Below, piece after piece: positions 1 to 6,753 of a stretch of 64,000 nt of DNA (its first letter is position 1; every line of letters begins with the position of its first letter). A program made the position numbers and the translations under genes. Under the pieces are notes generated by a model, which saw only the letters and a list, made by a program, of their open reading frames with translations, searched no databases and had not been told where the DNA came from. Source of the DNA: Pseudomonas frederiksbergensis (GTDB taxonomy: Bacteria > Pseudomonadota > Gammaproteobacteria > Pseudomonadales > Pseudomonadaceae); contig NZ_CP017886.1 of the NCBI RefSeq assembly GCF_001874645.1, forward strand, positions 496,001-560,000, in the 5' to 3' direction.

Positions 1-396
1 CTGCTTGCGGTCCAGGTAGTCGCTGCGTCCGTTGGTCGGCATGCGCTCGAACAAACCCTGCGCCCTTTTCGCGGCCCGCCGCGCAGCGTTATTCGCGATT
101 TCCGCAGCGCGGCGCTTGGCTTCTTCCTGGCGGGCGCGCATCACTTCACGCTCTTCCGGCGACATCCGTCCGGCCTTGACCTTGATCTTCTGCGTCTCAC
201 CCGAACGCCAGTCACCGAAGGCGCCGAAGATCAGCGTGTCGCCCTTCTCCGTGCGCTGCTCGTGGACCACGTACCAGCCGTTCTTTTCCTTGCCCTTGTC
301 CTGCGACGTCTTGCAGCGGGTCAGCTTGCCGAACACCAGCGGTTGCGCCGGCTCCAGACCGTAATCGGCGAATTGCCCCAATACCTCATCGAGCAT
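1..396 (-). CDS. Phage/plasmid primase-like protein, N-terminal part (cut by window edge)
   Basis: An open frame runs from an ATG at 396 leftward off the window (132 codons seen). The N-terminus has the pattern found at the front of phage and plasmid primase/toprim proteins: a short helix, then VFGKLTRC, NGWYVVHE and GDTLIFGAFGDW. A charged helical stretch rich in Arg, Ala and Glu follows at about residues 85-120. The start overlaps the stop of the TraR-like gene upstream, so the two are probably translationally coupled. The catalytic part lies outside the window, so primase activity is an inference from the N-terminal pattern and the prophage context. Confidence 0.55.
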   Translation of the reverse strand, partial: MLDEVLGQFADYGLEPAQPLVFGKLTRCKTSQDKGKEKNGWYVVHEQRTEKGDTLIFGAFGDWRSGETQKIKVKAGRMSPEEREVMRARQEEAKRRAAEIANNAARRAAKRAQGLFERMPTNGRSDYLDRKQ

Positions 397-610
397 GACG
401 AATCCCCCGCTCAGAGAGGGATTGGCAACTGATGCACTGCGAGCAACCGGGTTGGGCCAGCCGGCGTGCTTCCGGAATCGGATCGTCACAGGCTTCACAG
501 AACAACAAGGAATGGGAAGTGCTTTCGGCCTTGGCAGCGCTGCGCGCGGCCATGGCCTGATCGATGCGTTCCTGCACCAGATCGTTGGCGAAATCAGCGA
601 TGTCAGCCAC
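386..610 (-). CDS. TraR/DksA-type zinc-finger protein
   Basis: Small protein (about 74 aa) with helix VQERIDQAMAARSAAKAES followed by a four-cysteine finger: CEAC, 14 residues, then CISC. This is the usual layout of TraR/DksA C4 proteins of prophages, which bind the secondary channel of RNA polymerase. I chose the GTG at 610 because GAGG lies 8 nt before it; a GTG at 619 is the alternative. The gene overlaps the CII-like gene upstream by a few bases and the primase-like gene downstream, so it sits inside a leftward early operon. Confidence 0.75.
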   Translation of the reverse strand: MADIADFANDLVQERIDQAMAARSAAKAESTSHSLLFCEACDDPIPEARRLAQPGCSQCISCQSLSERGIRHAR

Positions 611-1121
611 GGTCAGCACCTCGCGTCGTCTGGTTGACGTAGGTGGCGCGGTTGAACAACCCCAACAGCCCTTGAATGCCACGGAACACCTGCAGGCGAA
701 TCGCTGCCAGTTCCTGATCGGTGACGACGCCGTCGCCGATGCTCCTGGCCCAGGTCTCGGCCAGATCGGCGACCTGCCGGAAGTATTCGGCAATACCCGT
801 GGTGAGGGTCTCGGGCATGTCGTTGGTGTAGGTGTCGGCCAGTTCCTGCCAGATCGTGTCACCGACCAGCGCATGCACCGCATCGAGAATGCGGCGATCC
901 TTGGTCAGTTCGAGGATCTCGCCGAACTCCTGAATGTTGATGGAGTGACTCGGATGGGTCGGTGACAGTTTGTGCTGCAGCGTGGTCGCGTTGCGGCCGG
1001 TGGTGGCCGCGATGGCAGCAGCGCCGCCCGGATAATCACGAGCGGCATGGTAAAGCGCTAAATCGAGCGGCAGGATTTCCCGCTGCGCCCGTTCAAGAGA
1101 ACTGAGAGCAATTCGGCTCAT
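603..1121 (-). CDS. Phage regulatory protein, CII / CP76 family
   Basis: 172-aa protein beginning MSRIALSSLERAQRE. It has an N-terminal HTH-like region (YPGGAAAIAATTGRNATTLQHKLSP) and then helical segments, as in the CII-like regulators common in Pseudomonas and enterobacterial prophages. It is the first gene of the leftward operon that continues into the TraR finger and primase-like gene. The open frame extends further upstream, but that part has no phage-like content and overlaps a structured RNA on the other strand, so I start at 1121. Likely a transcription activator of lysogeny or replication genes; this is known for the family, not shown here. Confidence 0.7.
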   Translation of the reverse strand: MSRIALSSLERAQREILPLDLALYHAARDYPGGAAAIAATTGRNATTLQHKLSPTHPSHSINIQEFGEILELTKDRRILDAVHALVGDTIWQELADTYTNDMPETLTTGIAEYFRQVADLAETWARSIGDGVVTDQELAAIRLQVFRGIQGLLGLFNRATYVNQTTRGADRG

Positions 1122-1344
1122 GGCATTAATCCTAAAAGTTGCCAGTGCCGCGCGACAGACGTTGGTGATACATTTGCCGCGTGGCTTGGTATGGCCCAAA
1201 CGCCGGCTAGGTTCGTAAGACCAACACCGGCACCGTGCTGGGGCGAACAATCCGTTGTTCACCCCTGGCGCAACAGCTGCCAGCTCTGTGGTAAGAACGG
1301 CAGCAACACCAAGGCTTCCGAGCCTTGGAAACGCGATGAAAGTC

Positions 1345-1442
1345 GGCGGCATGTGGTGTGCTCGCCTTCTGACATCGCGACCCGACTGCATTGTGGTGAT
1401 GCTGTCGGGAGGAACTGGGCGACCCTTGGGTCGCCTTTTTTC
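1345..1442 (+). ncRNA. Structured prophage RNA resembling phage C4 antisense RNA
   Basis: A plus-strand stretch between the CII-like and Cro-like genes has two clear hairpins and no convincing coding capacity. The first is CCCGAC (1381-1386) with GTCGGG (1404-1409), continued inside by GCAT/ATGC around a TGTGGTG loop. The second is the terminator stem at 1418-1435. The layout and the segments GTGTGCTCGCC, TTGTGGTGATG and GGGAGG recall C4 antisense RNAs of P1/P7-type phages and related prophage RNAs. Identity is from memory of that family; a covariance-model search would decide. The 5' end is approximate. Confidence 0.5.
1418..1442 (+). terminator. Intrinsic terminator of the prophage RNA
   Basis: GGCGACCC (1418-1425), two-base loop, GGGTCGCC (1428-1435), then seven T. 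Perfect 8-bp stem, oriented for plus-strand transcripts. It abuts the stop codon of the leftward Cro-like gene. Confidence 0.85.
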
Positions 1443-1666
1443 TATGCGGCTTGGGACTCTTCCATTTCCGGAGGAAATACGTCATCAAGACTGCACGGCG
1501 CTCCTAACTTATTCAGCGCTCTGACTATGGCTCTGCACTCCGTAAGTCCTGCGATTCGACGTCCTGCTTCGTAATTGCTTATACGTGCCTGAGTCCACCC
1601 AAGAGCTACAACGAGTTCCTTTTGCTTGATCCCAGCTTTCTCTCGATGTTCAGCGATCAGATTCAT
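1442..1666 (-). CDS. Cro-like XRE repressor
   Basis: 74-aa protein that is almost entirely one helix-turn-helix: MNLIAEHREKAGIKQKELV, then LGWTQARISNYEAGRR, typical of XRE/Cro DNA-binding proteins. GGAGG five bases before the ATG at 1666 fixes the start (an upstream ATG in frame lacks this spacing). It is divergent from the CI-like gene at 1767, giving the classic Cro/CI switch arrangement with shared operators between them. Confidence 0.8.
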   Translation of the reverse strand: MNLIAEHREKAGIKQKELVVALGWTQARISNYEAGRRIAGLTECRAIVRALNKLGAPCSLDDVFPPEMEESQAA

Positions 1667-1766
1667 GATGCCCTCCAATTAGCCGCAGCCATCTTAATCA
1701 CGAATCGTAGATATTTCAACACGCAAAGTGATGATAAATAATTTCATAGCGTGGTAAAAAAAGCAC
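1667..1766. promoter_or_regulatory. Divergent operator/promoter region between Cro-like and CI-like genes
   Basis: 100-bp AT-rich interval holding promoters for both regulators. Short related half-sites (ACACGCA at about 1719-1725, TAGCGTGG at about 1747-1754) may be operator elements; I cannot define full operators by eye. Confidence 0.45.
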
Positions 1767-2516
1767 ATGAACACACTCGGCGCACGTATTAAGCAATACC
1801 GCAAAGCCAAGGGCATGAGCCAACAAGCCCTTGCTTACGCTTGCGGCTGGGAATCCCAGTCTCGGATAGGTAATTACGAGAAAGGGGCTCGCCAGCCCAA
1901 CCTCCACGACTTGCAAAAGATAGCGACAGCACTGGGAGTGTCTTTTCCAGACTTGGTAGCAGGAAAAAATCGTTCCGACGTCGAGTCGTACTCAGACGCC
2001 ATTCAAGGTCGGATTCGGTCTGAAGACCGTCTTGTGAGGGACTACGGAAGATCGAAAGACAAAGACCAACCTGTTAGCAGCCTTGTAGGCTGGGCTAAGG
2101 ATGGAAAGGTGCCTGTGCTATCAAACGCACAGCTGGGGAATGAGGGCTTCTTCGACACGATAGAACCGCCACCTGGTCAAGGTGAAGGCTACCTAAACAT
2201 ACATAGCGATGACCCAGATGCCTATGGCATAAGAGTCATGGGCGATAGCCTAATGCCCCGCATCAAGAATGGCGAGTTTGTGCTTATAGAGCCGAACAAA
2301 CGCTTCAGTAGCGGTGACGAGGTCATAGTTCGAACGTCCTCCGGCAAAGCCATGATCAAAGAGTTTATTTATCTCCGCGACGGAATGTACCGGTTGGATA
2401 GCGTCAATACCGACCACGAAACTCTTCATATAGCAGAACAAGAGGTGGAGGAAATCCATCTCGTAGGCGGAATACTGAAGTCATCACGCTTTCTACACAG
2501 TGCCGCGCTATTCTAA
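1767..2516 (+). CDS. CI-like repressor, XRE HTH plus S24/LexA-type peptidase domain
   Basis: 249 aa. Residues 1-65 form an XRE HTH (MSQQALAYACGWESQSRIGNYEKG). Residues about 150-245 form an S24 peptidase fold with the serine in RVMGDSLMPRI and the lysine in SSGKAMIKEF. The segment where LexA and CI proteins are cut (usually Ala-Gly) reads VPVLSNAQLGNEGFF, with Leu-Gly instead. This AQLG variant is common among phage S24 regulators and may not be cleaved in the RecA-dependent way. Likely maintains lysogeny of this prophage and competes with the divergent Cro-like protein. Confidence 0.85.
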   Translation: MNTLGARIKQYRKAKGMSQQALAYACGWESQSRIGNYEKGARQPNLHDLQKIATALGVSFPDLVAGKNRSDVESYSDAIQGRIRSEDRLVRDYGRSKDKDQPVSSLVGWAKDGKVPVLSNAQLGNEGFFDTIEPPPGQGEGYLNIHSDDPDAYGIRVMGDSLMPRIKNGEFVLIEPNKRFSSGDEVIVRTSSGKAMIKEFIYLRDGMYRLDSVNTDHETLHIAEQEVEEIHLVGGILKSSRFLHSAALF

Positions 2517-2593
2517 TCACATTATGTGTTGACACAAACAAGCACACTGCGTGATATTTGCCTCACTCTTTACCACAGAGCGAGGCAATACCT

Positions 2594-2773
2594 ATGCGCA
2601 CCACCGCAACCTTGCATGTCCATCCGGCATGCGTCAGCAATCGCAAACTGATCGAACAGCTGCAGCTCGCCACGGGCTGTCTGGTCGTCATTCATAACAG
2701 CAAACCCAAGCTTGTTTCCAAGTCCTGCCAGCCCTCTCCTATCGATCCGAACGGTGGAGGGCACGCGGCATGA
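2594..2773 (+). CDS. Small prophage protein, unknown function
   Basis: 59-aa product from the ATG at 2594, which has GAGG eight bases upstream; a longer frame from 2558 lacks such a site. Sequence has a short basic/hydrophobic core (LIEQLQLATGCLVVIHNSKPKLV) and a Pro/Gly-rich tail. Its stop overlaps the start of the next gene by four bases (ATGA), so the two are translationally coupled. No family recognised; similar short proteins occur in Pseudomonas prophage early regions. Confidence 0.6.
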   Translation: MRTTATLHVHPACVSNRKLIEQLQLATGCLVVIHNSKPKLVSKSCQPSPIDPNGGGHAA

Positions 2774-3360
2774 TCAAGTACAAGATCGACAACCGCACCC
2801 TGCAGTTGCTCAACGCCCAGGTCAACCTGTCCGAAACCTTCAACCACGTGCTGCGCACAGCGCCGAAGCGTGAATGCCTGGCATTCCGTCTCAAGGCTGA
2901 TCGCGGCACAGTGGAAAGCACTTTTGTCGTCGAGCTGGGCAGCGAACGCCACACGCTGACCCTGCAGAACGACAAGAAGATGCACCACAAACTCGCCGAC
3001 TTCATCGAAGAGATTGCCAACGGTCCGTTCGACGCGAGCAACTCCAGCGACCTGGTGCATCGCCCGCATGCCGATCGTCAATACGGCCGTTTTGAAGTCC
3101 AGGACAAGCAGCGCGTGTTCGAACTGGTGCACACCGGCGGCGTGCTGAGCCTCGACATGGGTTTCGAACTTCCCCTGCATGTGGCGCTGCATCGCACCCA
3201 TTCACGCCGCGGCGTCACCGCTATCTTGAGCATCGGCAACAAGAGCCCGCATACGCGCTGCTTCACCCTGTACGACCCCGATACCGAGATCTACGCAAGG
3301 ATCATTGAGTCCATCAACCACCTTGCTGCAGCGGCCACTCCTGCTGCGCATGCTGCTTGA
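2770..3360 (+). CDS. Conserved-looking prophage protein, unknown function
   Basis: 196-aa soluble protein with no signal peptide or membrane segment. It has an alternating strand/helix pattern and no motif I recognise. It is the second gene of a tightly packed rightward operon (2594-5896) that runs through PrtN to the integrase. Coding is well supported by the four-base overlap with the preceding gene, GC-rich codon use and the next gene's ribosome site starting just after its stop. Confidence 0.65.
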   Translation: MIKYKIDNRTLQLLNAQVNLSETFNHVLRTAPKRECLAFRLKADRGTVESTFVVELGSERHTLTLQNDKKMHHKLADFIEEIANGPFDASNSSDLVHRPHADRQYGRFEVQDKQRVFELVHTGGVLSLDMGFELPLHVALHRTHSRRGVTAILSIGNKSPHTRCFTLYDPDTEIYARIIESINHLAAAATPAAHAA

Positions 3361-3370
3361 GGATCGGTTT

Positions 3371-3652
3371 ATGGAACGCACCCTAGCCCAAACAGCCGCT
3401 CAACTCGGCCTCACTCGCCCCAAACTGATCGCTCTCATGCGGGAAAAAGGTTTGCTCAAGGGAAACCTGCCGGCGGACCCGAAGCGCGACAAAGCGTACC
3501 TGCGGGTCAAGGACAGCCCCTGGTATGACGAGAAGTACGGCCTGCAATACAGCCAGTCGACCCGGGTCAAGCAAGCCGGCATCCGCTGGCTGGCCGAGCA
3601 GTTGGACATCGATCTTCCTGCCATCCCGGCAGACCGCCGTGACGTGGCCTAG
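3371..3652 (+). CDS. Antirepressor C-terminal (KilAC/ANT)-like small protein
   Basis: 93 aa. MERTLAQTAAQLGLTRPKLIALMREKGLL is an HTH-like segment followed by a basic DNA-binding type region and Y-x-R-V-K. This resembles the KilAC/ANT domain found at the C-terminus of phage antirepressors, here standing alone. GAGG eight bases before the ATG at 3371 supports this start; a frame from 3305 would overlap the previous gene by 56 bases. Function as an antirepressor or DNA-binding protein is inferred from the domain type. Confidence 0.6.
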   Translation: MERTLAQTAAQLGLTRPKLIALMREKGLLKGNLPADPKRDKAYLRVKDSPWYDEKYGLQYSQSTRVKQAGIRWLAEQLDIDLPAIPADRRDVA

Positions 3653-3818
3653 GGAGTACGCCCGCCAGATCGTTGCCATGCGCACACGCGAGGAGCGCAA
3701 CGCCGCGCTCCTCGAAGTGCCCGAACATCTGCGCGAGCTGACTAAACGCCACTGCCTGAACGCCTGGAACCACCCGGCACGACAACAACGCAAGGAGGCT
3801 CGACAAGGCCATGAGTAA
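3639..3818 (+). CDS. Small prophage protein with WPREYA N-terminus
   Basis: Short basic helical protein (about 59 aa) reading V/MTWPREYARQIVAMRTREERNA. I start it at GTG 3639, which overlaps the preceding gene by 14 bases, because the WPREYA segment looks like part of the fold; ATG 3678 is the alternative. The stop overlaps the prtN start. Similar short proteins with W-P-R-x-Y-A are frequent in Pseudomonas prophage early regions. Function unknown. Confidence 0.55.
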   Translation: MTWPREYARQIVAMRTREERNAALLEVPEHLRELTKRHCLNAWNHPARQQRKEARQGHE

Positions 3819-4191
3819 CGCTGCACAGAATCCGCTTCGCCTGCATCCGGCGCCCGAATCGGCCACCGTCGAACTGCTGTATCGCATCTTCGGTGACGTC
3901 CTGATTCCTTTGGAAAAGGTGCGAGAACAGTACTTTCGCAACCTCAACGAGCAGTCGTTCGTGACGGAGATCAACAGCGGCCGGATCCAGCTTCCGATCA
4001 CCACACTGGACACCAGCCGCAAGGCGCTGAAGTACGCGCACATCCGCCACGTCGCCTCGCTGATCGACATCCGCGCCTACAAGGCCGATGAAGACATGCA
4101 GCGACAGCAGGACGGTCAACGCCATGCTGCCCCCACACCACTGACGGCTGTCACCACCAGCCAACGACAATCCCTGGAGCACACCACATGA
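3811..4191 (+). CDS. prtN: Pyocin activator PrtN-family protein
   Basis: 126 aa with the PrtN signature: TVELLYRIFGDVLIPLEKV, Y-F-R-N-L, then RIQLPITTLDTSRKALKYAHIRHVASLID. In P. aeruginosa PrtN activates pyocin genes by binding P-boxes once the repressor PrtR is lost. In phage-like islands homologues act as small activators of neighbouring genes. Here it sits mid-operon between unknown small genes and the DUF4224/integrase pair, so it may activate island genes rather than a true pyocin. The residues after about 100 are low-complexity and probably dispensable. Confidence 0.85.
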   Translation: MSNAAQNPLRLHPAPESATVELLYRIFGDVLIPLEKVREQYFRNLNEQSFVTEINSGRIQLPITTLDTSRKALKYAHIRHVASLIDIRAYKADEDMQRQQDGQRHAAPTPLTAVTTSQRQSLEHTT

Positions 4192-4661
4192 TGACCCCAA
4201 TACAAATCGGTGCACTCGTCATCCTGATAGTTCTGGCCGCACTGCTGCTCTGGGGCGGTTACATCATGGGCCGCAGCGATGGCCTGGAGACTGGCCTGCG
4301 CGAAGGTGAAGATAACCAACGCGCAGCAAGCGCCAAAACTATCCGCGAACTGCAGGCCTCCCTACAGTTCATCCGCGCCGATCACACGCGCCTGGCACAA
4401 ACCTGCAAACGGCTTGAAGCAGGTCCGCTATTCGGCCCGGTCGAGCACCAGACGCTGGTCGCCATCAGCGAGTTGCTGCGGATCTCCGCCGAGACCTTCA
4501 GCGCCTTTCGTACCGGCAAGAAGCTCGAGCGTGATGCTCGGTCCCTGCGCGAACAGGCGCATGCAATGGCTGCGCAGCTGCAACCAGGAATCGAGGGCAG
4601 CAACGTCGCACCGCAAGCGCATTCGAAGCGCTCTGTATTTCCTAGCAAGGAGGCAGCATGA
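4188..4661 (+). CDS. Single-pass membrane protein with coiled coil, unknown function
   Basis: 157 aa (or 156 from the second ATG). Residues 5-25 (GALVILIVLAALLLWGGYIMG) are one membrane helix; residues 40-130 are strongly helical with heptad-like Leu/Ala spacing. The topology recalls phage superinfection or lysis accessory proteins, but I recognise no family. It overlaps prtN by four bases at the start and the DUF4224 gene by four bases at the end. Confidence 0.6.
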   Translation: MMTPIQIGALVILIVLAALLLWGGYIMGRSDGLETGLREGEDNQRAASAKTIRELQASLQFIRADHTRLAQTCKRLEAGPLFGPVEHQTLVAISELLRISAETFSAFRTGKKLERDARSLREQAHAMAAQLQPGIEGSNVAPQAHSKRSVFPSKEAA

Positions 4662-4864
4662 ACATTCAATTTCTTAGCCATGAGCAGGTCTGCGAGTTGA
4701 CCGGAGCCAAAACTAAAGCCGGTCAAATTACTGTACTGAAGCGCAATGGCATTCGTCACACCATCAAGCGAAATGGCTGGCCTTGCGTGATTGCCTCGGC
4801 GCTAACAGGAGTAACTACAAACGCGCCAGAAACTCCGACGTGGCAGCCACGCTTGGTGGGATAA
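4658..4864 (+). CDS. DUF4224 protein, probable excisionase/recombination directionality factor
   Basis: 68 aa beginning MNIQFLSHEQVCELTGAKTKAGQ, then L-K-R-N-G-I-R-H-T. This is the DUF4224 pattern: a small winged-helix-like protein usually encoded just before a tyrosine integrase in proteobacterial prophages. GGAGG precedes the start. Its stop is immediately followed by the integrase start at 4865. Role as an Xis-type partner is inferred from position and size. Confidence 0.75.
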   Translation: MNIQFLSHEQVCELTGAKTKAGQITVLKRNGIRHTIKRNGWPCVIASALTGVTTNAPETPTWQPRLVG

Positions 4865-5896
4865 ATGGGACGAAGACCAACAAAGCCGGGGAGCATTCCT
4901 CGCCTGCGCGAGAGAAAACGCGGCAACACCACCTATTACCTTTATGACACTGGCGGGAAACCACGCAAGGAAATCCCGCTGGGTACAGATTACGGCCTAG
5001 CCATCTTAGAGTACGCAAAGCTCGAAAAAAGCCGCGTCTCTCAAGCTCTGACACAAACCGTACTTACCTTTGCTTACGTAGCCGAGCTTTATATGAATGA
5101 GGTGGTTCCCACGAAAGCCCATGCCACCCAGAAGGACAACGCGCGCGAACTGAAAAACCTTCTTCTGTTCTTCAACGACCCACCTGCTCCTCTAGAAGCT
5201 ATCGAACCGAAACATGTCAGCCAGTACCTTCGTCATCGCGGTAAGACAGCCCCTATTCGTGCGAATCGGGAGAAAGCGTTACTCAGTTCCATCTGGAACT
5301 TTGCTCGCGAGAATGGCTATACATCTCTGGCAAATCCTTGCTCAGGCGTGAAGGGCAATAAAGAAACCGGTCGCGACATATATGTCGAAGACGACGTACT
5401 TGCCAGAGCCTATCAGCATGCCGATCAACCATTGAGAGATGCTTTGGACCTGTTCTATCTGACAGGTCAGAGGGTCGCAGACACATTGAAGATGGATGAG
5501 CGAGACATAAAAGACGGGAAGCTTTCCGTCCAGCAAGGCAAGACTGGGGCTAAACGAAGGATCGAGATTATTGGTGAGCTCAAAATCGTAATCGATCGAA
5601 TCATGGCGCGAAAGGCTGGACACAAAATCAGATCAACACGCCTGGTAGTAATCGACTCTGGGCAGCCGATGACGACCAGCATGCTCAGAAAAAGGTTCGA
5701 TGACGCGAGGGAAGCAGCCGGGATTCCAAAAGCAGAATTTCAGATGCGTGACCTAAGAGCAAAAGCGGCAACGGATAAGGAGGAGTCAACAGGGAGCATC
5801 CGAGAAGCTCGGGACCAGCTTGGGCATACAACCGTCGGGATGACAGAACAGTACATCCGAATGCGAAAGGGGATGAAGGTAACCCCTACGAAGTGA
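4865..5896 (+). CDS. int: Tyrosine-type phage integrase (tRNA-Leu island)
   Basis: 343 aa. N-terminal arm-binding region (residues 1-60) and a SAM-like core-binding domain (60-165) are followed by the catalytic domain. Visible catalytic elements are R in YLTGQRVADTLK, R in FQMRDLRAKAA, H in QLGHTTVGMTEQY, and Tyr in the last motif. The usual His of the H-x-x-R box is Met here, as in many integrases of this subfamily. It points at tRNA-Leu, 94 bp downstream, with two TTGCGGAAAA repeats between, so tRNA-Leu is the likely attB. Confidence 0.9.
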   Translation: MGRRPTKPGSIPRLRERKRGNTTYYLYDTGGKPRKEIPLGTDYGLAILEYAKLEKSRVSQALTQTVLTFAYVAELYMNEVVPTKAHATQKDNARELKNLLLFFNDPPAPLEAIEPKHVSQYLRHRGKTAPIRANREKALLSSIWNFARENGYTSLANPCSGVKGNKETGRDIYVEDDVLARAYQHADQPLRDALDLFYLTGQRVADTLKMDERDIKDGKLSVQQGKTGAKRRIEIIGELKIVIDRIMARKAGHKIRSTRLVVIDSGQPMTTSMLRKRFDDAREAAGIPKAEFQMRDLRAKAATDKEESTGSIREARDQLGHTTVGMTEQYIRMRKGMKVTPTK

Positions 5897-5909
5897 CTGA
5901 CGGTCACGA

Positions 5910-5940
5910 ATTGCGGAAAAGATTTTTTGATTGCGGAAAA
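5910..5940 (+). repeat. Paired direct repeats ATTGCGGAAAA beside tRNA-Leu att site
   Basis: ATTGCGGAAAA occurs at 5910-5920 and 5930-5940, 20 bp apart (about two helical turns). They lie between the integrase stop and the tRNA-Leu 3' end. Spacing and place fit integrase arm-type binding sites. The same core, TTGCGGAAC, flanks the second island's att sites. Confidence 0.6.
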
Positions 5941-5947
5941 AAGAACT

Positions 5948-5981
5948 AAGGGCTTGCATGAGATATGTCATGCAAGCCCTT
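5948..5981 (-). terminator. Intrinsic terminator downstream of tRNA-Leu
   Basis: Perfect 14-bp stem AAGGGCTTGCATGA/TCATGCAAGCCCTT around a 6-base loop. On the minus strand it is followed by AGTTCTTTTTT, so it ends the leftward tRNA transcript. Confidence 0.85.
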
Positions 5982-5989
5982 GATATTCA

Positions 5990-6076
5990 TGGTGCCCGAA
6001 GCCGGAATCGAACCGGCACGCCCTTACGAGCGGGGGATTTTAAGTCCCATGCGTCTACCAGTTTCGCCATTCGGGC
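5990..6076 (-). tRNA. tRNA-Leu(UAA)
   Basis: 87-nt cloverleaf on the minus strand including an encoded CCA. It starts GCCCGAATGGCG, has the long variable arm expected of tRNA-Leu, T-arm GGTTCGATTCC and anticodon loop CTTAAAA (anticodon TAA). Its 3' end is the presumed insertion site of the island to the left. It stands 192 bp from a duplicated tRNA-Cys 3' fragment, consistent with an ancestral cys-leu tRNA pair. Confidence 0.95.
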
Positions 6077-6228
6077 GGTAGCGCGGTGAAGCCGTCAAGA
6101 ACGATCAAATTAACGATCAATCCTTTTTGGTGCGGTGTAGCAAGGGAAGAAATATATACAGCCCTTCTCCTCTAAGCAAGTTCGCTGACGTCAAATTCAA
6201 GACAAAATCTTGCTGCCTACCGAAAATA

Positions 6229-6261
6229 AAAAAGCTCCGTAAATCAGTGATCTACGGAGCT
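6229..6261 (-). terminator. Terminator behind the duplicated tRNA-Cys fragment
   Basis: AGCTCCGTA (6233-6241) pairs with TACGGAGCT (6253-6261); on the minus strand a TTTTTTATTTT tract follows. This is probably the original terminator of tRNA-Cys before island insertion. Confidence 0.75.
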
Positions 6262-6267
6262 ATTTAT

Positions 6268-6317
6268 AGTGGAGGCCGAGGTCGGAATCGAACCGGCGTA
6301 GGTGGATTTGCAATCCA
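6268..6317. repeat. Left att repeat of island 2: 3' half of tRNA-Cys
   Basis: 50 bp identical to 17195-17244. It spans the tRNA-Cys 3' end through T-arm, variable region and anticodon stem. Beyond 6317 it departs from the tRNA sequence, so it is a duplicated fragment and not a functional gene. Together with the right copy it bounds a 10.9-kb insertion. Confidence 0.9.
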
Positions 6318-6354
6318 TCCACAAAATTAGCTATTTCAATAGCTTAGCAGCTTT

Positions 6355-6438
6355 ACCGTTCCGCAAGCTACTGATTTTTAAAGGTCTGCATCCCACGGGA
6401 TTCAAGGCGCCCGTTTTGGGTTGCGGAACGGTTTTTTT
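6355..6438 (+). repeat. 12-bp inverted repeat of att-arm motif, terminator-like
   Basis: ACCGTTCCGCAA (6355-6366) and TTGCGGAACGGT (6421-6432) are perfect inverted copies, followed by seven T. Each contains the TTGCGGAAC motif seen as a direct pair at the other island end. It can read as integrase arm sites, as a large terminator hairpin (54-base loop) for plus-strand transcripts, or as both. Confidence 0.55.
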
Positions 6439-6753
6439 GCGATATCCCTGACTTACTGCCCACCCAGCCCCTCTGTTTCTTCAAGATCTCATGCGACTAC
6501 GCTGGAATCACCACGGAGGATTACGATGCCAAATTAAGACCTGTTCCACAGGAGACAAATAGGTACCAAAATGACAATAAGCAATGTTACTCAGCTCGCC
6601 GACACACCTTGCTAGTACTTTCCGCTGACCTCAATGAGGCCTCGTGCCCCTAATCCAGACAGTGGAATGAGAAGCTCTGATAAACAGCTTTCGTCAAGCC
6701 GCCCATGTCGCGATCCTCTGTGGCAGCGGCGTTACGATGCGCATGTCAGTCCT
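6439..6753. other. Non-coding interval at island left end
   Basis: 315 bp between the att-proximal repeat and the end of the toxin-like operon. I see no convincing gene, and no strong terminator for the leftward operon within it. Confidence 0.5.

Noticed and set aside
1122..1391. N-terminal extension of the CII-like gene
   Set aside because: Low-quality sequence opposite the structured RNA; the family start is at 1121.
1191..1574. Plus-strand frame over the prophage RNA and Cro gene
   Set aside because: It crosses a strong terminator and the opposite-strand Cro gene, and lacks a ribosome site; the RNA explanation fits better.
6268..6317. A second tRNA-Cys gene
   Set aside because: Only the 3' half is present; the 5' half is replaced by unrelated sequence, so it is an att duplicate.
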